NCBI GenBank assembly: GCA_005789055.1
Contig: SYAA01000164.1
Location: 1 to 6,329, forward strand
DNA: 6,329 bases
Source of the DNA: Actinomycetota bacterium
GTDB lineage: Bacteria; Actinomycetota; Actinomycetes; Mycobacteriales; Mycobacteriaceae
Direction: 5' to 3'
The translations under genes and the position numbers were made by a program. The notes below the pieces were generated by a model that saw only the letters and a list, made by a program, of their open reading frames with translations, made no database searches and had not been told where the DNA came from. Numbering within the stretch: the first letter of the stretch is position 1; every line of letters begins with the position of its first letter. Positions 1 to 5,847 of the stretch are shown one piece after another.

Positions 1-1
1 G

Positions 2-376
2 ATCCGCTATGAGGGCCCCAAAGGTGGGCCGGGCATGCGCGAGATGCTGGCCATCACCGGTGCGATCAAGGGCGCCGGACTGGGCAAGGACGTGCTGTTG
101 TTGACCGACGGCCGGTTCTCCGGCGGCACCACCGGCTTGTGCGTCGGCCACGTCGCTCCCGAGGCCGTCGACGCCGGACCGATCGCCTTCGTCGCCGACG
201 GTGATCGGATTCGACTCGACGTAGCGAACCAAACCCTCGACATCCTCGTCGATGACGCCGAATTCGATTCGCGCCGAGCCGGTTTCACTCCGCCGCCGCC
301 GCGCTACACCCGCGGCGTGCTGGCCAAGTACTGCAAGCTGGTGGGCTCAGCCGCCCAGGGTGCGGTCTGCGACTAG
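2..376 (+). CDS. ilvD: Dihydroxy-acid dehydratase, C-terminal fragment (5' end outside window)
   Basis: This is the last 124 codons of dihydroxy-acid dehydratase. The enzyme dehydrates 2,3-dihydroxy-isovalerate and 2,3-dihydroxy-3-methylvalerate to the 2-keto acids that precede valine, leucine and isoleucine. It is a cytoplasmic iron-sulfur enzyme of the IlvD/Edd family. The frame is open from the window edge and begins [16 protein letters not shown], a family signature. It continues with [11 protein letters not shown] (around 107-139); the serine of FSGGT (codon 119-121) corresponds to the proposed catalytic base in IlvD structures. Further on are GHVAPEA and the [10 protein letters not shown] segment, then the usual [12 protein letters not shown]-terminal block. 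The family is about 560-575 residues long, so roughly three quarters of the gene lies upstream. The iron-sulfur cysteines are expected in that missing part. The TAG stop (374-376) overlaps the stop of the convergent gene on the other strand. Recognition is firm; an internal methionine at 35 is not the start. Confidence 0.97.
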   Translation: MRYEGPKGGPGMREMLAITGAIKGAGLGKDVLLLTDGRFSGGTTGLCVGHVAPEAVDAGPIAFVADGDRIRLDVANQTLDILVDDAEFDSRRAGFTPPPPRYTRGVLAKYCKLVGSAAQGAVCD

Positions 377-2106
377 TCGGCCGCCGCTGCGCGAGCGGCA
401 GACCGCACGGCCCGCGTCGGCGTCGCCGCGTCCCTGCTCTGACCGGCCGTTGACGTGGCCGCGTCGTCGCGCGACTCCGCGGCCGCTGCCTCCGCCGGGG
501 CATTCACCGCCGCCGGTGCCCGCTGCGCGGTGCTGCGGGCCTTGCGGGCCGAAACCACCGGGGTCGATACGTCGGTCCGCGGTGCGGCCACCGGTGCTGG
601 GTCCGGTGCCGCCACGTCATCGGCTACGACAGCGGGTTGCGCCTCGGCGGCCGCCAGGGTCCGGGCCGCCGATACCGGCGGCGCGAGGCTGGGCAGCACC
701 GACGCCGGCGGGGTCGCCGGGGCCGGCGGGAAGAACACGTCACTGAAGCCGGTGAACAGCGCGCGCACCACGTCACCGGGGACCTGCAGCCACTCCGCCG
801 GGGTCAGCGGATTCACCGACAGGAACGGCTCTGCAACCGAAGGCGTGAGGAAGCTTCGGTCGTAGGCGCTGTAGCCCAGTTGCGCGTAGGTCTGGGCATC
901 GGCGGTGTCGCACTTGACGGCACAGCTGTCCAAGTTATTCGGTGCGATGACGTCGGAGTAGCCGGTGTTCACAAGGATCTCGAATGCCGGCTGCAGCGCA
1001 TCGGCGAACGGGGTACCCAGATCGGTCCCGAAGACCGCGTTGATCAGCCGCGACGGCAGCCGCAACGGTTCGAGTAGCGGCAAATCGTTGGGCACGAGGG
1101 CTCCGTAGAAAGCCTTCCCCTCGTCGACCCCGATGCCCAGGGAGCTTCCGGCGATCCGGTTGAGGATGCCGAGGACACTGGCGACACTGAGACCCAGTCC
1201 GGTCAGGTTGACAACGTCTCCATTGGCGTTGGTGAAGACGATTCCGCTGGGATCACCGATGCTTTGATCCAGCCCGCCGACGAGATTGGTCGGCAGTCCG
1301 GCCAGCAGGCTGTTGGCGATCGCGAACGGGTTGAGTGTGACAGGGAAGTCGGATATCGGGTCATACGCCCAGGTCAGATCGACGGTCCCGGTGTTGAGCT
1401 TGATCTGACCGTTGGGGCTGTTGACGAACCCGGGGGCGGGCATCGCCGTGTCAACGCCGAAAAGGTTCAGCAGCGGGGCAAACCTCGCCTGAAAGCCGCC
1501 ATTGGGGCGATACGTGTTCCGCAGTAGCAGCAGAACCTGGTTGGTCTCGTTCGGCACGTTGTTGATCGCAGAGGGCTGGTAGGGCGTATAGCCGTTCGGA
1601 GCGGCACCGTTGTTGAGCACCGTGGCGATTTGGGTGCGGTAGGCCTGGACCGTGTTGCCGGTCCCTATACCCGAGCTCAGGATTGCCGGGAATTGCCCGG
1701 CGGTGGTGCCGGTGAGGCTGTAGACCCGGTCGAAGAAGTTCGCGTTAGCACCGAGAAAGCCGGTGCGACGCTTGAACGGCAGAGCGTTGACGGTGTTGTA
1801 AATGTTCTGGGTGTCATAAGCGATGGGCACCAATTGCAGCGTCAGGAACGCGCCGTCCGGGGCGTAAACCGGGATCGCCCCGAGGTCGATGGGGCCCACC
1901 GAGGTGATCCCGAGCGCGGGCAGCAGGTTAACCAGCGGACCCGCGGTTAAAACCTGCTGATCGATGTAGAGCGGCGCCGCACTCGCCAGTGGCGCCGAGC
2001 CCACCGCAACAGCGGCCGCGGTCACGACGGTGGCGCCCATCATGGCCATTTTGGTGGCCGGCTTCCTGGCCGACTTGAGCTTGTGGGCAACTTCCGTCGC
2101 GTTCAT
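373..2106 (-). CDS. Secreted PE-PPE-domain-like protein with Ala/Pro-rich C-terminal tail; catalytic residues missing
   Basis: The product is 577 residues. Residues 1-43 form a Sec signal peptide: a basic n-region ([11 protein letters not shown]), a hydrophobic core (about 20-40) and a likely ASA|AP cleavage after Ala43. Blocks recalling the PE-PPE domain (Pfam PF08237, a serine alpha/beta-hydrolase fold) follow: [15 protein letters not shown] (195-209), [13 protein letters not shown] (243-255) and [15 protein letters not shown] (342-356), then [17 protein letters not shown] (367-383). No PE or PPE N-terminal domain is present. No GxSxG nucleophile motif is visible, and the mature protein has no histidine, so a classical triad is absent. 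The only cysteines, C395 and C399, could form a disulfide. Residues about 460-577 are an Ala/Pro-rich, probably disordered tail. The ATG at 2106 is chosen over an upstream frame start at 2244 because it directly precedes the signal peptide and has a Shine-Dalgarno sequence 9 nt away. An extracytoplasmic location is inferred; the function is unknown. A binding or structural role is possible. Confidence 0.85.
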   Translation of the reverse strand: MNATEVAHKLKSARKPATKMAMMGATVVTAAAVAVGSAPLASAAPLYIDQQVLTAGPLVNLLPALGITSVGPIDLGAIPVYAPDGAFLTLQLVPIAYDTQNIYNTVNALPFKRRTGFLGANANFFDRVYSLTGTTAGQFPAILSSGIGTGNTVQAYRTQIATVLNNGAAPNGYTPYQPSAINNVPNETNQVLLLLRNTYRPNGGFQARFAPLLNLFGVDTAMPAPGFVNSPNGQIKLNTGTVDLTWAYDPISDFPVTLNPFAIANSLLAGLPTNLVGGLDQSIGDPSGIVFTNANGDVVNLTGLGLSVASVLGILNRIAGSSLGIGVDEGKAFYGALVPNDLPLLEPLRLPSRLINAVFGTDLGTPFADALQPAFEILVNTGYSDVIAPNNLDSCAVKCDTADAQTYAQLGYSAYDRSFLTPSVAEPFLSVNPLTPAEWLQVPGDVVRALFTGFSDVFFPPAPATPPASVLPSLAPPVSAARTLAAAEAQPAVVADDVAAPDPAPVAAPRTDVSTPVVSARKARSTAQRAPAAVNAPAEAAAAESRDDAATSTAGQSRDAATPTRAVRSAARAAAAD

Positions 2107-2114
2107 TGTCCCCG

Positions 2115-2122
2115 CCCTTCCT
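2115..2122 (-). promoter_or_regulatory. Ribosome binding site of the PE-PPE-like gene
   Basis: Reading the minus strand, AGGAAGGG lies 8-9 nt before the ATG at 2106 and is a good match to the anti-Shine-Dalgarno sequence. It decides the start: the longer open frame reaching back to 2244 would place 46 non-hydrophobic residues in front of a clear signal peptide and would cover the promoter. Confidence 0.75.
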
Positions 2123-2146
2123 GCTGATTTCAGATCAACCACCGGA

Positions 2147-2175
2147 AAGATAGCAAACTTGTCATCGATTGCGAA
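2147..2175 (-). promoter_or_regulatory. Predicted sigma-A-type promoter of the PE-PPE-like gene
   Basis: On the minus strand a -35-like TTCGCA (2175-2170) is followed after 17 nt by the -10 hexamer TATCTT (2152-2147). The -10 fits the mycobacterial TANNNT consensus and is preceded by an extended-10 TGC. Transcription would start near 2140, giving a leader of about 34 nt that contains the ribosome binding site. The -35 matches TTGACA at 4 of 6 positions. This is a visual prediction only. Confidence 0.5.
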
Positions 2176-2244
2176 CCGTTTTCTTCCGGCTGGCCGTCCG
2201 GGAGTTCCTTGCCTGCCAGCCGACGGTGCCGCAGAGTAGCTCAA

Positions 2245-4467
2245 ATGAGCCGAACCGCATTGCGCATTTGTCCACTGTGCGAAGCCACCTGCGGGTTAGT
2301 GCTGACCATCGATGATGGCCGCGTCACCGGCGCTCGGGGAGACCGCGATGACGTCTTCAGTCACGGATTCATCTGCCCCAAGGGCGCCGGTTTCGCCGAA
2401 CTGGACAACGACCCCGACCGCCTCCAACGCCCACTGGTGCGCCGTGACGGCGAGCTCGTCGAGACCACATGGGACGAGGCATTCGCCGCCACCGCCGAGG
2501 GCCTGGCGCGCGTCATCGGCGCCACCGGAGGGTCATCGGTGGGGATCTACCTGGGCAACCCCAATGCCCACACCATTGCCGGCGGGCTGTACACACCCGG
2601 CGTGATCCGTTCTCTGGGAACCCGAAACATCTTTTCGGCCAGCACGTTGGATCAGATGCCCAAACACGTCGCGTGTGGCTACATGTACGGCGCGCCGATT
2701 CCGTTCACGATTCCCGACCTTGATCGCACCGACTATCTGGTCATCATCGGCGGAAACCCGTTGGTCTCCAACGGAAGTCTCGCCACCGCAGCTGATTTTG
2801 TCGGGAAGCTCAAAGCGATCCGGCAGCGCGGCGGCCGGCTGGTGGTGCTGGATCCAAACCGGACACGCACCGCCGAGATGGCCGACAGCCATATCGCGCC
2901 GCGCCCCGGCACCGACGGTGCGCTTCTGTTCGCCGTCGTCAACGTGCTCTTCGACGAGAACCTGGTGGACCTCGGCGCACTGGCCGACCACGTCACCGGC
3001 GTCGAGCAGGTTCGTGCCGCGGCGGTGGACTTTCCGCCCGAGGCGGTCGCCGAGCACTGCGGGGTCTCGGCCCAGGAGATCCGCACCCTGGCTCGCGAGA
3101 TCGCGGCGGCCTCCAGTGCGGCGGTGTACGGCCGGATGGGCACCTCGACCGTCGAGTTCGGCACCATCACCAGTTGGCTGGTGGACGTCGTGAACATCCT
3201 GACCGGCAACCTCGACCGGCCCGGTGGGGTGATGTTCGCCAGGTCATCGGTGGCCGCCGCACCTCGATCGGCACGCCCGGGCCGCGGTTTCACGACGGGC
3301 CGCTGGAACAGCCGGGTCTCCGGCTATCCGGAGGTGATGTCCGAAATGCCCACCGTGGCAATCCCGGAGGAGATCGAGACACCCGGTGACGGGCAAATCC
3401 GGGCGATGATCACCATCGGCGGCAATCCGGTGCTGTCCGCTCCCGACGGCCCGCGCCTGTCTGACGCCCTCGAGACCGTCGACTTCATGCTGTCGGTCGA
3501 CCCCTATCTCAACGAGACCACGCGGCATGCCGACGTGATACTGCCGCCCCCGCCACCGTCGCGTGCGGGCCATTTTGACATCGCCTTCGCTGCGGCATCA
3601 GTGCGCAATAACGCCCGGTACACCCCGGCTGTTCTGCCCCTGGCCGAGGGCCGGCCCGACGAGTGCGAGATCTTGTCCCGCCTGACATTGATCATCAAGG
3701 GCCTGGGAGCCGATGCCGACCCGGCACTGGTCGACGACGAGGCGATCGCCGCGAAGCTGGGCCGCGAGGTCGCCGATCCGCACTCCCCGGTCGCCGGCCG
3801 CACGGTCGAAGAGTTGACCGCCATGCTCCCCGAGGGACCGGGTTATGAGCGCCGACTCGACATGATGCTTCGGTTGGGCCCGTACGGCGACGGCTTCGGA
3901 GCCACGCCCGATGGCCTGACCCTGCAGCGGCTGAAAGACAACCCGCACGGCATCGACCTGGGCGCGCTCACGCGTCAGATTCCGGAAATCCTCCGGACCC
4001 CTTCAGGCATGGTCGAATTGGCGCCCGAGCCGATCCTCGCCGACATCCCGCGGTTGCACGCCTCACTGGGCAGCCGCGACGACGGCTTCCTGCTCATCGG
4101 GCGCCGGCAGCTGCGCTCCAATAACAGTTGGATGCATAACCTGCCGGCACTGTCCGGCGGTTCCAATCAGTGCACCCTGCAGATCCATCCCGACGACGCC
4201 TCCCGGCTGGGCGTGACGGATCTGGCCGTGGTGACCGGCCCGGGCGGCAAACTGGAGGTGCCGGTGGAGATCACCGATGCCATCCGGCCCGGCGTGGTGT
4301 CACTGCCGCACGGCTGGGGGCACACCGCACCCGGGACCCGGATGTCGGTCGCCGCGCGAAATCCGGGCGTCAACGTCAACAGCCTCTTCGACGATTCGCT
4401 GCTGGATCCGTTGTCCGGCAACGCGGTGCTCAACGCGGTGCCGGTGGAGATCGCGGCGGCGGGCTGA
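2245..4467 (+). CDS. Molybdopterin (MGD)-dependent oxidoreductase with [4Fe-4S] cluster, Rv0197-like
   Basis: This 740-residue protein belongs to the DMSO reductase/formate dehydrogenase superfamily of bis-MGD enzymes. Its N-terminal [4Fe-4S] motif is C9-x2-C12-x3-C16-x27-C44, followed by Lys46, which usually relays electrons between cluster and cofactor. The central molybdopterin-binding domain (about 60-480) includes IIGGNPLVSNGS (168-179) and VNILTGNLDRPGG (316-328). The C-terminal dinucleotide-binding domain (about 610-738) carries RSNNSWMHN (624-632) and SLPHGWGH (686-693). The segment STLDQMP (133-139) sits where the Mo ligand is expected, with Asp136 the best candidate. No Tat signal or membrane segment is seen, so it is probably cytoplasmic. 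The overall sequence recalls M. tuberculosis Rv0197, a putative oxidoreductase of unknown substrate; this is from memory. The ATG at 2245 is preferred, with weak AGAG 8 nt upstream. An in-frame TTG at 2209 has a better GGGAG but would add 12 arginine-rich residues unlike the family. No partner subunit is adjacent. Confidence 0.93.
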   Translation: MSRTALRICPLCEATCGLVLTIDDGRVTGARGDRDDVFSHGFICPKGAGFAELDNDPDRLQRPLVRRDGELVETTWDEAFAATAEGLARVIGATGGSSVGIYLGNPNAHTIAGGLYTPGVIRSLGTRNIFSASTLDQMPKHVACGYMYGAPIPFTIPDLDRTDYLVIIGGNPLVSNGSLATAADFVGKLKAIRQRGGRLVVLDPNRTRTAEMADSHIAPRPGTDGALLFAVVNVLFDENLVDLGALADHVTGVEQVRAAAVDFPPEAVAEHCGVSAQEIRTLAREIAAASSAAVYGRMGTSTVEFGTITSWLVDVVNILTGNLDRPGGVMFARSSVAAAPRSARPGRGFTTGRWNSRVSGYPEVMSEMPTVAIPEEIETPGDGQIRAMITIGGNPVLSAPDGPRLSDALETVDFMLSVDPYLNETTRHADVILPPPPPSRAGHFDIAFAAASVRNNARYTPAVLPLAEGRPDECEILSRLTLIIKGLGADADPALVDDEAIAAKLGREVADPHSPVAGRTVEELTAMLPEGPGYERRLDMMLRLGPYGDGFGATPDGLTLQRLKDNPHGIDLGALTRQIPEILRTPSGMVELAPEPILADIPRLHASLGSRDDGFLLIGRRQLRSNNSWMHNLPALSGGSNQCTLQIHPDDASRLGVTDLAVVTGPGGKLEVPVEITDAIRPGVVSLPHGWGHTAPGTRMSVAARNPGVNVNSLFDDSLLDPLSGNAVLNAVPVEIAAAG

Positions 4468-4476
4468 CGCAGCCTG

Positions 4477-4977
4477 CTAGCGGACGCCTTCTTTGGTGTA
4501 GACGACCCGCAGCACGTGACCCACCTCCGGACCCATCACCGCGGCAGCCAACTCACAGAACGTCGCGACGAACGCCGGGCCGTGCGCTGGGCCGCCGCCG
4601 GAGTCGAGATGGTGCGCCAACTCATGGAGCACCACGAGTTCCCGCATCGCCCACCCGGCCGCCCCGCGTTCCGGAACGGCGATGACGCCAGCGCCATCGA
4701 GGTTTTCGTAGTGTGCGGCAGTCGCCGCACGGCGGGCCCGTACCGCGAGCGTGCCCCGCTGCGGCCAGCGTGCCGCGACGGCAGGCAGCGCCATCACCTC
4801 ATCGACATATCGCTGCACCGACTCCACCGATCCGAACCTGGCTTCCGGCGGAAGGGTGATCGACTCGCCGAAGAAGTCGATGGCGCGCGAACTGTGTCCG
4901 GCGGCGCGGTCGAAAAGGGTGCGAACGAAGTGCTCAGCCGCATAGACCCGGGACCGCCCAGTGTCGCGGCCACTCAC
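4477..4977 (-). CDS. HExxH zinc metallohydrolase (TIGR04338-like)
   Basis: This 166-residue protein resembles the actinobacterial putative metallohydrolase family TIGR04338. The key motif is HELAH (118-122), an HExxH zinc site with Glu119 as the presumed catalytic base. It is followed by HGPAFVATF (132-140), in which His132 is the likely third zinc ligand, a pattern also seen in SprT-like peptidases. The N-terminal region has the RSRVYAAEHFVRTLFDRA block (9-26). There is no signal peptide or membrane segment, so the protein is probably cytoplasmic. Its substrate is unknown, and peptidase activity is only inferred from the motif. It starts with GTG at 4977, and the GTG overlaps the TGA stop of the upstream DUF2786 gene as GTGA. 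No Shine-Dalgarno sequence is seen before the GTG, so translation is probably coupled. The gene ends 9 bp from the convergent oxidoreductase gene, with no obvious terminator hairpin between them. Confidence 0.88.
   Translation of the reverse strand: MSGRDTGRSRVYAAEHFVRTLFDRAAGHSSRAIDFFGESITLPPEARFGSVESVQRYVDEVMALPAVAARWPQRGTLAVRARRAATAAHYENLDGAGVIAVPERGAAGWAMRELVVLHELAHHLDSGGGPAHGPAFVATFCELAAAVMGPEVGHVLRVVYTKEGVR
4974..4977 (-). promoter_or_regulatory. GTGA start/stop overlap coupling DUF2786 and metallohydrolase genes
   Basis: On the minus strand the four bases GTGA contain the GTG start of the metallohydrolase and the TGA stop of the DUF2786 gene. The preceding bases are C/G-rich and lack an AGGAGG-like sequence, so ribosomes terminating on the first gene probably reinitiate here. 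Termination-reinitiation is a standard mechanism at such overlaps; its use here is inferred. Confidence 0.75.
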
Positions 4978-5723
4978 CGTGGCAGCCGGGTCCGGGCTCC
5001 CGGTAATTCCGGGCTCCCGCCCAACCGGGCCGCCCGGCCGGCGCGGTCACCGGCACGTCGCGCCGCCGAGGAGTAACCCGCCGTAGCGCTGGTGGCCCGC
5101 CAGGTGCCGCGCGCCTTGGACTCGGTGCGGTAGTGGTCGCGCAACTCGATTTCCTTGTTGCGCAACGCGATCGCGGTTCCGGGCGCAACTGTCCGCGACT
5201 CAGTCACCTCTCGTTTCGCTTCGTCCCGAGCGTCGGCGAGCCGCTGGCCGATCCGAACACCGAAGGCGAGTTGGAAGTTGAGCCGTGCGGTGATGGTCGG
5301 CGTGGGCCGGTGCGCACCGGTGGCGAGGTAGGCATCGCAGGATCGCACCATCTGCACGACCAGGCTGGCATACAGCGCATGGCTGGCGTCGATGTCCTCG
5401 GCGAACCCGTACGCGTAGACGAACGTCGAGTTCGACGCGACGTCGCACCGGACGTCGTTGGCGGCGGCGATCGCGGCGAACAGTTGAACGTAGGTGCGCA
5501 GCCCGCGACTTCCCGGCTCGCCGATGGTGATCGTGCGCTGGGTCGGAGTCTGGGCACCGGTTCGGGTGGCGGCGTGTGTGCGCGCGACAGCAAGGTCGAT
5601 CGACGTCATCGTGGCCAGGCGTTGCGCGGCGGCCATGAAGGCCTCGGCCTCGTGGGCGTTATCGGTACCTTCGGCTTGGCGCAGCAGTGCGGCGATTCGG
5701 GCGAGCATCCGGTCATCAGTCAT
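4974..5723 (-). CDS. DUF2786 domain-containing protein
   Basis: The product is 249 residues. Residues about 5-43 (RMLARIAALLRQAEGT, then HEAEAFMAAAQRLA) match the DUF2786 pattern, a short helical domain of unknown function found in actinobacteria and phages. A middle domain (about 73-200) is mixed, with YVQLFAAIAAANDVRCDV and a long helical charged stretch, RIGQRLADARDEAKREV (157-173). The C-terminus is rich in Arg, Ala and Gly (AARRAGDRAGRAARLGG, 220-236), which could bind nucleic acid or simply be flexible. There is no signal peptide. The ATG at 5723 is well supported because an in-frame TAG lies 9 nt upstream of it. The stop overlaps the start of the metallohydrolase gene, so the two form an operon and may work together. 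The function is not known; a role with the metallohydrolase is inferred from gene coupling only. Confidence 0.85.
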   Translation of the reverse strand: MTDDRMLARIAALLRQAEGTDNAHEAEAFMAAAQRLATMTSIDLAVARTHAATRTGAQTPTQRTITIGEPGSRGLRTYVQLFAAIAAANDVRCDVASNSTFVYAYGFAEDIDASHALYASLVVQMVRSCDAYLATGAHRPTPTITARLNFQLAFGVRIGQRLADARDEAKREVTESRTVAPGTAIALRNKEIELRDHYRTESKARGTWRATSATAGYSSAARRAGDRAGRAARLGGSPELPGARTRLPR

Positions 5724-5729
5724 GGCGCC

Positions 5730-5735
5730 ACGCTA
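5730..5735 (-). promoter_or_regulatory. Possible -10 element for a leaderless DUF2786 transcript
   Basis: On the minus strand TAGCGT ends 6 nt before the ATG at 5723. This is the spacing expected if transcription starts on the A of the ATG, a common arrangement in mycobacteria. No Shine-Dalgarno sequence lies immediately upstream of this ATG; the nearest GAGGAG is about 27 nt away, which supports the idea. No matching -35 is visible, and the T of TAG also belongs to the in-frame upstream stop codon. It may be coincidental. Confidence 0.3.
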
Positions 5736-5780
5736 GGACAGGGTGGGGACTCCTCGGAGGATCCGTTAGTGCGATCGGTC

Positions 5781-5808
5781 AAGCTATCCCCAGCCCGGAA
5801 TCCGTCAA
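5781..5808 (-). promoter_or_regulatory. Predicted sigma-A-type promoter of the DUF2786-metallohydrolase operon
   Basis: On the minus strand TTGACG (5808-5803) matches the -35 consensus TTGACA at 5 of 6 positions. After 16 nt it is followed by TAGCTT (5786-5781), which fits TANNNT. Transcription would begin near 5774, giving a leader of about 50 nt. This was found by eye and not tested; a second candidate closer to the gene is listed separately. Confidence 0.5.
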
Positions 5809-5847
5809 CATCCACGCGTTGAACCCCATGCGTTGAACTTTAGTGCG

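Larger units (their letters stand above)
2107..2244. other. Divergent intergenic region between the PE-PPE-like gene and the oxidoreductase gene
   Basis: These 138 bp separate two divergently transcribed genes and are visibly poorer in GC in the middle (about 2125-2186) than the flanking coding DNA. They hold the minus-strand promoter and ribosome binding site described separately. A 6-bp inverted repeat, CCGGAA (2142-2147) and TTCCGG (2184-2189), flanks a central ATCGAT palindrome (2164-2169) and encloses the predicted -35 and most of the -10. This could be an operator, but 6-bp arms can arise by chance. I found no convincing plus-strand promoter for the oxidoreductase: a TTGTCA at 2159-2164 resembles a -35 but has no TANNNT at a suitable distance. 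Confidence 0.5.
5724..5847. other. Intergenic region upstream of the DUF2786 operon, with short repeats
   Basis: These 124 bp lie between the stop of the alpha/beta-hydrolase gene and the start of the DUF2786 gene, both on the minus strand. Besides the two candidate promoter elements they contain a 9-bp direct repeat, GCGTTGAAC (5816-5824 and 5830-5838), and an 8-bp direct repeat, TTAGTGCG (5766-5773 and 5840-5847). A short inverted repeat, TCCTC-G-GAGGA (5751-5761), lies in the predicted leader. No rho-independent terminator (stem plus T run) was seen after the hydrolase gene. I see no small gene here. Confidence 0.5.

Noticed and set aside
455..1077. Long plus-strand open frames opposite the C-terminal half of the PE-PPE-like gene
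   Set aside because: These are Ala/Gly/Arg-rich products of GC-rich antisense DNA, with no recognisable domain and no suitable start context.
2107..2244. Upstream extension of the PE-PPE-like reading frame to a start at 2244
   Set aside because: It would put 46 non-conserved residues before a clear signal peptide and cover the promoter; the ATG at 2106 has a good ribosome binding site.
2209..2244. TTG start at 2209 for the oxidoreductase, with GGGAG 4 nt upstream
   Set aside because: The added residues (PASRRCRRVAQ) do not fit the family, whose members begin a few residues before the first cluster cysteine. It was not fully excluded, only judged less likely.
2533..3293. Minus-strand open frames of 174 and 186 codons inside the oxidoreductase gene
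   Set aside because: They lie wholly opposite a strongly conserved coding frame and encode Arg-rich sequence with no domain; they are shadows of GC-rich codons.
4468..4476. Bidirectional terminator between the convergent oxidoreductase and metallohydrolase genes
   Set aside because: Only 9 bp separate the stops; the GCAG/CTGC complement nearby has a 1-nt loop and no T run, so it is not a credible hairpin.
5751..5761. TCCTC-G-GAGGA inverted repeat as an operator or terminator
   Set aside because: It has 5-bp arms with a 1-nt centre, which cannot form a stable RNA hairpin, and its length is expected by chance in this composition.
5133..5822. Plus-strand open frame of 229 codons opposite the DUF2786 gene
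   Set aside because: The opposite frame encodes a recognisable DUF2786 protein; this one has no family features and runs through the intergenic promoter region.
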